From Chitinophagaceae bacterium (GTDB lineage: Bacteria > Bacteroidota > Bacteroidia > Chitinophagales > Chitinophagaceae), in NCBI GenBank assembly GCA_016702745.1, contig JADJDJ010000003.1:620001-684000 (forward strand): a stretch of 64,000 bases of DNA, given 5' to 3'. Shown one piece after another: positions 28,302 through 36,010 of this stretch (the first letter of the stretch is position 1; each line of letters opens with the position of its first letter). Below the pieces are notes generated by a model. It did not search any database and was not told the origin of the DNA. It was given only the letters and a program-made list of their open reading frames with translations. The position numbers and the translations under genes were made by a program.

Positions 28302-28557
28302 CGTAATTCAAAAATTTTAAAATGCAGTCCTGGCAAGGGTTTCAGCCGATTTAACCTCGTTTATACGGTGTAAAACGGACCTCATTTTGATTTCCCTTCC
28401 CCTTTACCTACAATTAACTTAGCAAGGCAGGTTGTTTATTTAAATGATTTAATAGCAAGCAATTCCGTCTCCAAACACTGTTTTTTCAGATGGCGTGCCG
28501 GGAAGGATACAAAAATAAGCAGCCTGCTTTTTTATCTCACCTATTTATCAATCTATT
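28302..28557 (+). promoter_or_regulatory. leuA upstream region with an AATAGCAAGCAAT copy
   Basis: Non-coding space between divergent genes. It contains the 13-bp word AATAGCAAGCAAT at 28451-28463, shared with regions near gltB and the porin, and a weak AAGCA/TGCTT hairpin with a T run at about 28516-28533. No leader peptide with Leu codons is evident. Confidence 0.45.
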
Positions 28558-29727
28558 ATGGCAGAAGGAAAGGTAAGGATCTTTGATACCACACTCCGTG
28601 ACGGAGAACAGGTTCCCGGTTGTAAACTGAATACCGGAGAAAAGCTGATGCTGGCCCTGCAGCTGGAAGAACTGGGAGTGGATATTATTGAAGCGGGATT
28701 CCCGATCTCCTCCCCTGGAGATTTTGAATCCGTGAGCCAGATCGCGAAAGCCATAAAACATACAACTGTTTGTGGTTTGAGCCGGGCCGTTCAAAAAGAC
28801 ATTGAAGTAGCCGCTGCCGCTTTGAAAGGGGCAGTTCGTCCCCGGATCCATACCGGAATCGGTACTTCCGATTATCATATCAAATCCAAATTCAATTCCA
28901 CCCGGGAAGATATCCTGGAAAGAGCCGTGCAATGTGTAAAGTGGGCCAGAAATTATACCGATGATGTGGAGTTTTATGCAGAAGATGCCGGTCGTACTGA
29001 TAATGATTACCTCGCCATGGTGATCGAAGCCGTGATCAAAGCCGGAGCCACTACTGTAAATATACCCGATACCACCGGTTATTGTCTGCCTTACCAGTAT
29101 GGTGAAAAGATTGCCTACCTGGTAAACAATGTTCCCAATATTGACAAAGCCTTTATCTCCTGTCATTGCCATAACGATCTCGGACTGGCCACGGCCAATT
29201 CGATTGCCGGCGTGATCGCGGGTGCCAGACAAATTGAATGTACCATCAACGGACTGGGTGAAAGAGCAGGAAACACTTCTCTTGAAGAGGTGGTGATGAT
29301 CCTGAAACAGCATAAACATCTTGGATTGTATACTGATATCAAAACAGAACAGCTGAATCCTTTGAGCAGGTTGGTCTCAGATACAATGCGGATGCCGGTA
29401 CAGCCCAACAAAGCCATTGTGGGCAGTAATGCTTTTTCGCATTCATCCGGCATCCACCAGGATGGATTCCTGAAGGATGCCCTCACTTATGAAATCATCA
29501 ATCCGGAAGAAGTGGGTGCAGACAGTTCTAAAATTGTGCTCACCGCACGCAGTGGCCGCAGTGCGCTGGCCTATCGTTTCCAGAAACTGGGATTCCAGTT
29601 CGACCGAAACGATGTGGATGTATTGTATAAAGAATTTTTAAACGTGGCTGATAGTAAGAAGGAAGTTGAAGATAGCGACCTCAGCAGGATGGCCACTGAA
29701 TACCAGCAACAGACTGCTATAGCTTGA
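28558..29727 (+). CDS. leuA: 2-isopropylmalate synthase
   Basis: 389-residue first enzyme of leucine synthesis, condensing acetyl-CoA with 2-oxoisovalerate. The TIM-barrel signature begins IFDTTLRDGEQVPGCKL, and the HxH metal site is in FISCHCHNDLGLATANS. GLGERAGNTSLEEVVM is the second family signature. The protein is short: it lacks the long C-terminal LeuA dimer regulatory domain of about 120 residues found in enteric LeuA. Leucine feedback inhibition may therefore be absent or different; related short forms also include homocitrate- or citramalate-type enzymes, but the leuCDB context favours LeuA. Confidence 0.88.
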   Translation: MAEGKVRIFDTTLRDGEQVPGCKLNTGEKLMLALQLEELGVDIIEAGFPISSPGDFESVSQIAKAIKHTTVCGLSRAVQKDIEVAAAALKGAVRPRIHTGIGTSDYHIKSKFNSTREDILERAVQCVKWARNYTDDVEFYAEDAGRTDNDYLAMVIEAVIKAGATTVNIPDTTGYCLPYQYGEKIAYLVNNVPNIDKAFISCHCHNDLGLATANSIAGVIAGARQIECTINGLGERAGNTSLEEVVMILKQHKHLGLYTDIKTEQLNPLSRLVSDTMRMPVQPNKAIVGSNAFSHSSGIHQDGFLKDALTYEIINPEEVGADSSKIVLTARSGRSALAYRFQKLGFQFDRNDVDVLYKEFLNVADSKKEVEDSDLSRMATEYQQQTAIA

Positions 29728-29788
29728 TCCCGCCAATAAATTCGTCGGAGTAGGTATAAAAATCATAACTGAAAGACTTTCCAATAAA

Positions 29789-31264
29789 ATGAGTGACACA
29801 AAACAAAGTGAATTAACAACAACCACCTCTTTTCCGCAGGATGCTGTGCAAGAGGGCGGGGGTTCCCTCTCATTATTTGAAAGGATTTGGGAGAAGCATG
29901 TAGTGAAGACTATTGAAGACGGGCCTTCCGTTTTTTATATTGATCGTCATTTTATTCATGAAGTAACCAGTCCGCAGGCATTTACTGGTTTGAATAAACG
30001 TGGTATTAAAGTTTTCCGCCCCAAACAGGTGGTGGCCACAGCTGATCATAATGTTCCCACACTCAATCAGCATTTACCCATCAAGGAAGAACTCAGCCGC
30101 AAACAGGTGGAAGCCCTGGTGGAAAACTGTGCGGAGCATGGAATTGAACTCTACGGTTTGGGACACCCCTACCAGGGCATCGTGCATGTGATTGGTCCGG
30201 AACTGGGCATCACTCAACCCGGCATGACCATCGTATGTGGCGACAGTCATACTTCTACACACGGAGCATTTGGTTCGATTGCTTTTGGAATCGGTACCAG
30301 TGAAGTGGAAATGGTGATGGCCACCCAGTGTTTACTGCAGAGTAAACCCAAACTGATGCGGATTACAGTGGATGGCGAATTACAGAATTGAGTGGTATCT
30401 AAAGATATCGTGCTTTATATCTTATCTAAAATAACAGCCAGTGGTGCTACCGGATATGCAGTTGAATTTGCAGGATCAGCCATCCGTTCCCTGAGCATGG
30501 AAGCGAGGATGACAATTTGTAATATGAGTATTGAAATGGGAGGCCGTTGCGGATTAATCGCTCCCGATGAAACTACTTTTCAATACCTGAAAGGAAGAAC
30601 ATTTGCTCCGAAAGATGCTGAATGGGATGCACAGGTAGCCGCATGGAAAACCCTGCAATCAGATGCCAATGCGGTATTTGATAAAGAATATCATTTTGAT
30701 GCAGCCGATATTCAGCCAATGATCACTTATGGCACCAATCCCGGTATGGGAATGGCTGTTGCCGATCATATTCCCACCACCGAAACCATCAATGACAGTG
30801 ATCGTTCCGGTCTGGCGAAATCATTGGCCTATATGGGACTGGAACAGGGCGCCCCGATACGCGGACAAAAAATAGATTATGTCTTTATCGGCAGTTGCAC
30901 CAATTCAAGAATTGAGGATTTAAGAATGGTGGCAGCCTTTGTAAAAGGAAGAAAGAAAGCCGCTGATGTGGAAGTTTGGATTGTACCCGGCAGCAAACAG
31001 GTTGAAGCACAGGCCCGCGCCGAAGGCATTGATAAAGTATTTGAAGAAGCCGGTTTTCAATTAAGACAACCGGGATGTTCTGCCTGTCTGGGGATGAATG
31101 AAGACAAAATCCCTGCCGGTAAATATTGTATCAGTACTTCCAACAGAAATTTTGAAGGCAGACAGGGAGCCGGTGCAAGAACATTATTGGCACCTCCCCT
31201 AACTGCCGCCGCCGCCGCCATTACCGGTGGTGTAACGGATGTAAGAGAACTATTAAACGAAGTC
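29789..31264 (+). CDS. leuC: 3-isopropylmalate dehydratase large subunit, interrupted by in-frame TGA
   Basis: Aconitase-family 4Fe-4S subunit that isomerises 2- to 3-isopropylmalate together with LeuD. Seen are GPSVFYIDRHFIHEVTSPQAF, CGDSHTSTHGAFGSIAFGIG with the first cluster Cys nearby, FIGSCTNSRIEDLR and GCSACLGMNEDK. An in-frame TGA at 30389-30391 interrupts ELQN-stop-VVSKDIVLY, where relatives have Gly. One base change (GGA to TGA) explains it. The gene has no stop of its own before leuD: the frame runs straight through ELLNEV into the leuD ATG. The N-terminal ~26 residues are an extension encoded partly by an intergenic repeat element (29825-29861). Confidence 0.8.
29825..29861. repeat. 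Copy of the CCCCTTTTCC element inside the leuC 5' end
   Basis: CCTCTT (29825-29830) pairs with AAGAGG (29849-29854) around TTCCGCAGGATGCTGTGC. Compared with CCCCTT/AAGGGG in other copies both arms have changed together. It encodes residues 13-25 of LeuC (TSFPQDAVQEGGG). Confidence 0.6.
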
Positions 31265-31849
31265 ATGAAGGCCTTAACTACCATACAAAGCCGTTTTGTT
31301 CCCATCAATATTGAAAACATTGATACGGATCAGATCATTCCTGCCCGATTTTTAAAAGCAACAACAAGAGACGGCTTTGGTAAAAATTTATTCCGTGATT
31401 GGCGCTATTACAATGATGACGAATCCAAAACCAGGGCAGACTTTCCTTTGAATATGTCGCAGTTTGACGGAGAGATTCTGGTTGCCGGAAAAAACTTTGG
31501 TTGCGGTTCTTCCAGGGAACATGCGGCCTGGGCCCTGCAGGATTATGGGTTCCGGGTGGTGGTCTCCAGTTTTTTTGCTGATATCTTCCGGAACAATGCC
31601 TTAAACAATGGCGTGTTACCCGTGCAAGTAACGGATGCTTTTCTGCAAAGAATTTTTCTACAGGATAACAACACAGAACTGACCGTGGACCTGGCCAGTC
31701 AGACCATTACCATCAACTCCACCGGAGAACTGGAACAATTTGATATCAACCCTTATAAAAAAACCTGTCTGCTCAACGGATACGATGATATCGATTATTT
31801 ATTGAGTATAAAAGAAGAAATTCAACAATTCGAAACCCAGCAAGCCTGA
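31265..31849 (+). CDS. leuD: 3-isopropylmalate dehydratase small subunit
   Basis: 194-residue swivel-domain partner of LeuC. Diagnostic blocks are NIENIDTDQIIPARFLK, GKNFGCGSSREHAAWAL and FADIFRNNALNNGVLP. The ATG at 31265 (MKALTTIQSRFVPI) is the natural family start, but the upstream leuC frame continues into it without a stop, so a LeuC-LeuD fusion is possible as written. leuB starts five bases after its stop, consistent with one operon. Confidence 0.88.
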   Translation: MKALTTIQSRFVPINIENIDTDQIIPARFLKATTRDGFGKNLFRDWRYYNDDESKTRADFPLNMSQFDGEILVAGKNFGCGSSREHAAWALQDYGFRVVVSSFFADIFRNNALNNGVLPVQVTDAFLQRIFLQDNNTELTVDLASQTITINSTGELEQFDINPYKKTCLLNGYDDIDYLLSIKEEIQQFETQQA

Positions 31850-31854
31850 AAGCC

Positions 31855-32982
31855 ATGAACAAAAAAATTGCAGTCATAGAAGGGGATGGGATCGGTCCTG
31901 AAGTAACCAGACAATCCATCAAAGTACTGGATGCGATTGCTGCCCAGTACGGACACCAGTTTGAGTATACTTATTGCCTGATGGGAGCCGATGCAATTGA
32001 CAAAACCGGCAACCCACTGCCCGATGAAACGATCACGACCTGTTTGAACAGTGATGCCATTTTATTCGGTGCCATTGGTCATCCCAAATATGATAATGAC
32101 CCTACTGCCAAAGTAAGACCCGAACAGGGTTTATTGAAACTCCGGAAGTCATTGCAGTTATATGCGAATATCCGTCCGGTAAGTACCTATGCATCCTTAC
32201 ATCATTTATCACCCTTGAAAAGTAAGATTCTGGAAGGCGCTGATTTTATCATCTTCCGCGAGTTAACCGGTGGTATTTACTTTGGAAAGAAGGAAAGCAA
32301 CGCGGAACAAACATTTGCCCTTGACGAATGCACGTATACCCGTGAAGAGATTGAGCGCATTGCCCATCTGGCTTTTCATTTTGCAGAAAAGCCCGGAAGA
32401 AAAAAGAAACTGACCCTGGTCGATAAAGCCAATGTGCTGGAAACCTCCAGGCTTTGGAGAAAAGTGGTACAGGAAATTGCTGCACAGTATCCCGATGTAA
32501 CGGTGGAATATATGTTTGTGGATAATGCCGCCATGCAAATCATTCAGAACCCCCGTCAATTTGATGTGATCCTGACTGAAAACATGTTCGGGGATATTAT
32601 CAGTGATGAAGCCAGTGTATTAAGTGGTTCATTGGGACTACTGCCTTCAGCATCTGTAGGGACCAATGGTAAAGTGGCGCTGTTTGAACCCATCCATGGT
32701 TCATATCCGCAGGCGGCTGGTAAGGATATTGCCAACCCGATCGGATCCATCCTTTCCGCAGCCATGATGCTGGATTTTCTGAGTATGCCCGAAGAAGCCG
32801 GTATGGTGAGAGATGCAGTGAACTGGACCCTGATGAATTCCTTTGTAACAAAAGATATTGATCCGGTGAATTTTTATTTCACCTCAACAATTGGTGAGCT
32901 GATCTGTGATTTTGTAAGCGGGAAAGTATCCGGCTCGGTGAATTCACAGAATATCGAGTTGAGAAAATCAACTATTATTTAA
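31855..32982 (+). CDS. leuB: 3-isopropylmalate dehydrogenase
   Basis: 375-residue NAD-dependent decarboxylating dehydrogenase, third step of leucine synthesis. Motifs are IAVIEGDGIGPEVTRQ at the N-terminus, RPEQGLLKLRKSL, FRELTGGIYFG with the catalytic Tyr, the Lys-containing VDKANVLETSRLWR, and the Asp-rich metal site MFGDIISDEASVLSGSLG. Full length. Last gene of leuACDB; the following 400 bases hold the ilv leader region rather than more coding sequence. Confidence 0.94.
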   Translation: MNKKIAVIEGDGIGPEVTRQSIKVLDAIAAQYGHQFEYTYCLMGADAIDKTGNPLPDETITTCLNSDAILFGAIGHPKYDNDPTAKVRPEQGLLKLRKSLQLYANIRPVSTYASLHHLSPLKSKILEGADFIIFRELTGGIYFGKKESNAEQTFALDECTYTREEIERIAHLAFHFAEKPGRKKKLTLVDKANVLETSRLWRKVVQEIAAQYPDVTVEYMFVDNAAMQIIQNPRQFDVILTENMFGDIISDEASVLSGSLGLLPSASVGTNGKVALFEPIHGSYPQAAGKDIANPIGSILSAAMMLDFLSMPEEAGMVRDAVNWTLMNSFVTKDIDPVNFYFTSTIGELICDFVSGKVSGSVNSQNIELRKSTII

Positions 32983-33050
32983 ACCTTTCCTGAAAAGGTT
33001 ACAAATGTTAGTATTGAAAAGTCCACTAAAGTGGTATTCTATCTAAAATA

Positions 33051-33061
33051 ATTGCTTGCTT
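33051..33061 (+). promoter_or_regulatory. ATTGCTTGCTT motif upstream of the ilv leader
   Basis: Complement of AAGCAAGCAAT, a near-match of the 13-bp word found near leuA, gltB and the porin gene. It lies about 50 bases before the leader peptide start, where a promoter or operator would be expected. Confidence 0.4.
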
Positions 33062-33109
33062 AGTTCTTTTTTAAAAAGGCGGGTGTATATTTACCAAACA
33101 CACTTGCAC

Positions 33110-33205
33110 ATGTTGAAGAATATTATATATAATAAGATCACCCTTGTCAGCACAGTCATTATTGTGGTGGTGATTATTATCTCTTCAGCGGGAGGCGGTG
33201 TATAA
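33110..33205 (+). CDS. Ile/Val-rich leader peptide of the ilv operon (attenuation)
   Basis: A 31-codon frame starting ATG TTG AAG and ending TAA. It has eight Ile, six Val and two Leu codons, with an unbroken run Val-Ile-Ile-Val-Val-Val-Ile-Ile-Ile at positions 16-24. Translation of this run would stall when charged tRNA-Ile or tRNA-Val is scarce. Downstream, AGGCGG (33193-33198, inside the last codons) can pair with CCGCCT (33235-33240), the 5' arm of the terminator, and so act as antiterminator. A ribosome reaching the stop codon would cover AGGCGG and let the terminator form. The geometry is that of a classical amino-acid attenuator; function is inferred. Confidence 0.8.
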   Translation: MLKNIIYNKITLVSTVIIVVVIIISSAGGGV

Positions 33206-33231
33206 CATTTAAAGAAACAAACTTAAATAAC

Positions 33232-33258
33232 AACCCGCCTCGAAAAGGCGGGTTTTTT
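33232..33258 (+). terminator. Attenuator terminator upstream of ilvE
   Basis: Nine-base perfect stem AACCCGCCT (33232-33240) / AGGCGGGTT (33246-33254) with a five-base loop and a T run, placed between the leader peptide and ilvE. AGGCGGGT also occurs before the leader peptide at 33077-33084. Confidence 0.85.
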
Positions 33259-33375
33259 GCGTCTGACGCCTGAAGGGCGTCTGACGAATAAAAACTAAAC
33301 GTCAGGCGCTCTTCGAGCGAGTAGACATGCGTCAGACGCTCTGCGAGACGTCAGACGCAGACGTCAGACGCAAAC
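33259..33375. repeat. Cluster of GCGTCTGACG / CGTCAGACGC repeats
   Basis: About six copies of the 10-bp word in both orientations (about 33259, 33275, 33301, 33330, 33349, 33361) within 115 bases, between the attenuator and ilvE. Opposite copies can pair to form alternative hairpins. Confidence 0.65.
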
Positions 33376-33390
33376 GCCAAAACAAAAACT

Positions 33391-34289
33391 ATGGCAGCAT
33401 ATTATAACGAAAACACGATCATCTACTTCAACGGCGAATTTGTAAAAGCCGCTGAAGCTAAAACAGACCTTTATAGTCAGTCGCTACATTACGGTTATGC
33501 CGTTTTTGAAGGGATCCGTTCCTATCCTGTAAATGGTGGCACTAAAATGTTCAAGGGAAAAGAACATTATGATCGATTACGCCGTTCGGCAGAAGTCACC
33601 CGTATTCCATTTACTTATACTACAGAGCAACTGATTGAACTTACTTATGAAACCCTGCGCCGGAATAATTTAACCGATGCGTATGTGCGTCCTATAGTGC
33701 TCTGTTCTCCCAATATGTCATTATCCAAGGGCCGTGAGTCTTATCTCGCGATTGAATGCTGGGAATGGACCAATGGTTATATGAGCAACCAGATGAAGAT
33801 TATTACCTCTTCTTACCGCAGACCCAATGCGGATGCCTTTCATGTGGATGCTAAAGTGAGCGGACACTATGTGAATTCGATCCTTGCCTGTCAGGAAGCA
33901 AAGGATAAAGGCTATGATGAAGCGCTGGTACTGGATTGCAATGGATTTGTAGCTGAAAGCAGTGGCGCCAATATATTTTATGAGGAGAACGGTGTGTTGT
34001 ACACAGCCCCAAAAGGGCATATCCTTCCCGGCATCACCCGTGCCACGGTACTGGAGATCTGTGGGGAACTGAATATACCGGTGATTGAAAAATTCTTTAC
34101 CCCCGATGAAATGAGAGGCGCTGATGCCGGATTCTTTTGCGGCACTGCTGCTGAAGTGGTAGCCCTCAGTTCACTGGATGATGTTCCTTTCAAAAAAACT
34201 GGGAAGATTCATTGAGTTCCCTGATTCAGCAGGCCTATCGCTGTAAAGTGATGGAAAAACCATTTAGATTAAAAGAAGAAGTTGCTTAA
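33391..34289 (+). CDS. ilvE: Branched-chain amino acid aminotransferase, frame interrupted near the 3' end
   Basis: About 299-residue class IV PLP aminotransferase catalysing the last step of Leu, Ile and Val synthesis with glutamate as donor. Motifs are LHYGYAVFEGIRSY, the PLP-lysine region of VDAKVSGHYVNSIL, DCNGFVAESSGANIFY and LPGITRATVLEI. The frame breaks at 34192-34198 (seven A). One more A changes KKTGKIH-stop into KKNWEDSLSSLIQQAYRCKVMEKPF and extends to a TAA at 34287-34289, three bases before the ilvD ATG. That tight spacing supports the joined reading. First structural gene after the attenuator. Confidence 0.88.
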
Positions 34290-34292
34290 GCC

Positions 34293-35978
34293 ATGAAGGA
34301 ATTAAACAAATACAGTAAAACGCTGACCCAGGATCCCACACAACCTGCTGCCCAGGCCATGTACTATGCCATTGGGTTTAAAGAAGAAGATTTTCAGAAA
34401 GCACAGGTGGGCATTGTAAGTATGGGATGGGATGGCAATCCCTGTAATATGCACCTGAATGCCTTGTCGGATCAGGTAAAAGAAAGTGTGAACCATACGG
34501 AAGGGTTATTAGGTCTTCGTTTTTATACCATTGGTGTTAGTGATGGCATAAGCATGGGAACCGATGGCATGCGTTACAGCCTGGTGAGCCGGGATGTGAT
34601 TGCCGATAGTATCGAGACCAATGCCGGTGCCCAGTATTATGATGCACTGATTGCAATACCCGGTTGCGATAAAAATATGCCCGGTGCCGTGATGGCGATG
34701 GGAAGATTGAATCGCCCATCGATTATGCTTTATGGCGGCACCATTGCTCCTGGTCATTACAAAGGAGAAGACCTGAATATCGTGAGTGCTTTTGAAGCAT
34801 TAGGACAAAAAATCGCCGGGAACCTGAGTGAAGGAGATTTCAAGGGAATTGTTAAGCATTCCTGTCCGGGTGCCGGTGCCTGCGGTGGTATGTACACGGC
34901 CAATACCATGGCATCTGCCATTGAAGCATTGGGAATGAGTCTTCCTTACTCTTCCAGCAACCCGGCATTGAGTAAAGAAAAACAGGATGAATGTGCAGCT
35001 GCCGGTGCAGCGATTAAAATATTACTGGAAAAAAATATTACACCAAAAGCCATCATGACACGCGAGGCATTTGAAAATGCAATGACGGTGATCATGGTTT
35101 TAGGTGGCAGTACCAATGCGGTACTGCACCTGATTGCCATGGCGAAGTCAGTGGGTGTTGCATTAACACAGGATGATTTTCAATCGGTGAGCGATCGTAT
35201 TCCGGTGCTGGCTGATTTCAAACCCTCCGGCAAATACCTGATGGAAGACCTGCATCAGCATGGTGGTGTACCGGCGGTGATGAAGTACCTGCTTCGCAAC
35301 GGGCTTCTGTATGGTGATTGTTTAACCGTAACCGGAAAAACCGTTGCAGAAAATTTAGAAACAGCACCAGATCTGGATTTTACCAAACAACAAATCATTC
35401 AGCCACTGGATCGTCCATTAAAGAAAACAGGACACTTGCAGATCTTATATGGTAACCTGGCCAAAGAAGGAAGTGTGGCCAAGATCAGTGGTAAAGAAGG
35501 AGAAGAATTTGAAGGAACTGCCCGTGTATTTGATGGCGAAAAAGATTTGATCGAGGGCATTGCCAGTGGCAAGGTCAAAGCCGGTGATGTGGTGGTGATC
35601 CGTTATATCGGACCGAAAGGAGCACCCGGTATGCCTGAAATGCTGAAACCTACCGGCGCCATCATTGGTGCAGGTTTGGGAAAATCAGTAGCGCTGATCA
35701 CGGATGGTCGTTTCAGCGGAGGCACCCATGGATTTGTTGTTGGGCATATTACCCCCGAAGCCTGGGAAGGCGGATTGATTGCATTGGTAAAAGACAATGA
35801 TATCATCCGGATTGATGCGAAGAAAAACAAAATCACGCTGAAAGTAAGTAAGGAAGAAATAAAAAAGCGCAGGAAGAAATGGAAGCAACCGGCATTAAAA
35901 GCCAGCAACGGCATTTTATACAAATATGCCCGCCAGGTAAAACCGGCCAGTGAAGGTTGTGTAACCGATGAATCCTGA
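34293..35978 (+). CDS. ilvD: Dihydroxy-acid dehydratase
   Basis: 561-residue Fe-S dehydratase converting dihydroxy-acids to the 2-keto acids of Ile and Val. Seen are the cluster cysteines in DGNPCNMH, IPGCDKNMPG and HSCPGAGACGGMYTANTM, and the C-terminal LITDGRFSGGTHGFVVGHITPEA. Full length. It starts three bases after the corrected end of ilvE and is followed by ilvB after 32 bases, so it is part of the ilvEDBNC transcript. Confidence 0.95.
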   Translation: MKELNKYSKTLTQDPTQPAAQAMYYAIGFKEEDFQKAQVGIVSMGWDGNPCNMHLNALSDQVKESVNHTEGLLGLRFYTIGVSDGISMGTDGMRYSLVSRDVIADSIETNAGAQYYDALIAIPGCDKNMPGAVMAMGRLNRPSIMLYGGTIAPGHYKGEDLNIVSAFEALGQKIAGNLSEGDFKGIVKHSCPGAGACGGMYTANTMASAIEALGMSLPYSSSNPALSKEKQDECAAAGAAIKILLEKNITPKAIMTREAFENAMTVIMVLGGSTNAVLHLIAMAKSVGVALTQDDFQSVSDRIPVLADFKPSGKYLMEDLHQHGGVPAVMKYLLRNGLLYGDCLTVTGKTVAENLETAPDLDFTKQQIIQPLDRPLKKTGHLQILYGNLAKEGSVAKISGKEGEEFEGTARVFDGEKDLIEGIASGKVKAGDVVVIRYIGPKGAPGMPEMLKPTGAIIGAGLGKSVALITDGRFSGGTHGFVVGHITPEAWEGGLIALVKDNDIIRIDAKKNKITLKVSKEEIKKRRKKWKQPALKASNGILYKYARQVKPASEGCVTDES

Positions 35979-36010
35979 TTGACAATAATTGAACACTAAC
36001 AATATTTGAT

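Noticed and set aside
28500..28557. Leucine attenuator before leuA
   Set aside because: The hairpin (AAGCA/TGCTT) is only five bases and no nearby frame is rich in Leu codons.
28537..29319. 260-codon frame antisense to leuA
   Set aside because: Complete overlap with a clear leuA; amino acid content (His, Gly, Phe rich) is typical of antisense shadow frames.
30389..30391. TGA in leuC as selenocysteine or recoded codon
   Set aside because: TGA ends many genes here normally, the site corresponds to a Gly rather than a Cys, and no SECIS-like stem is obvious after it.
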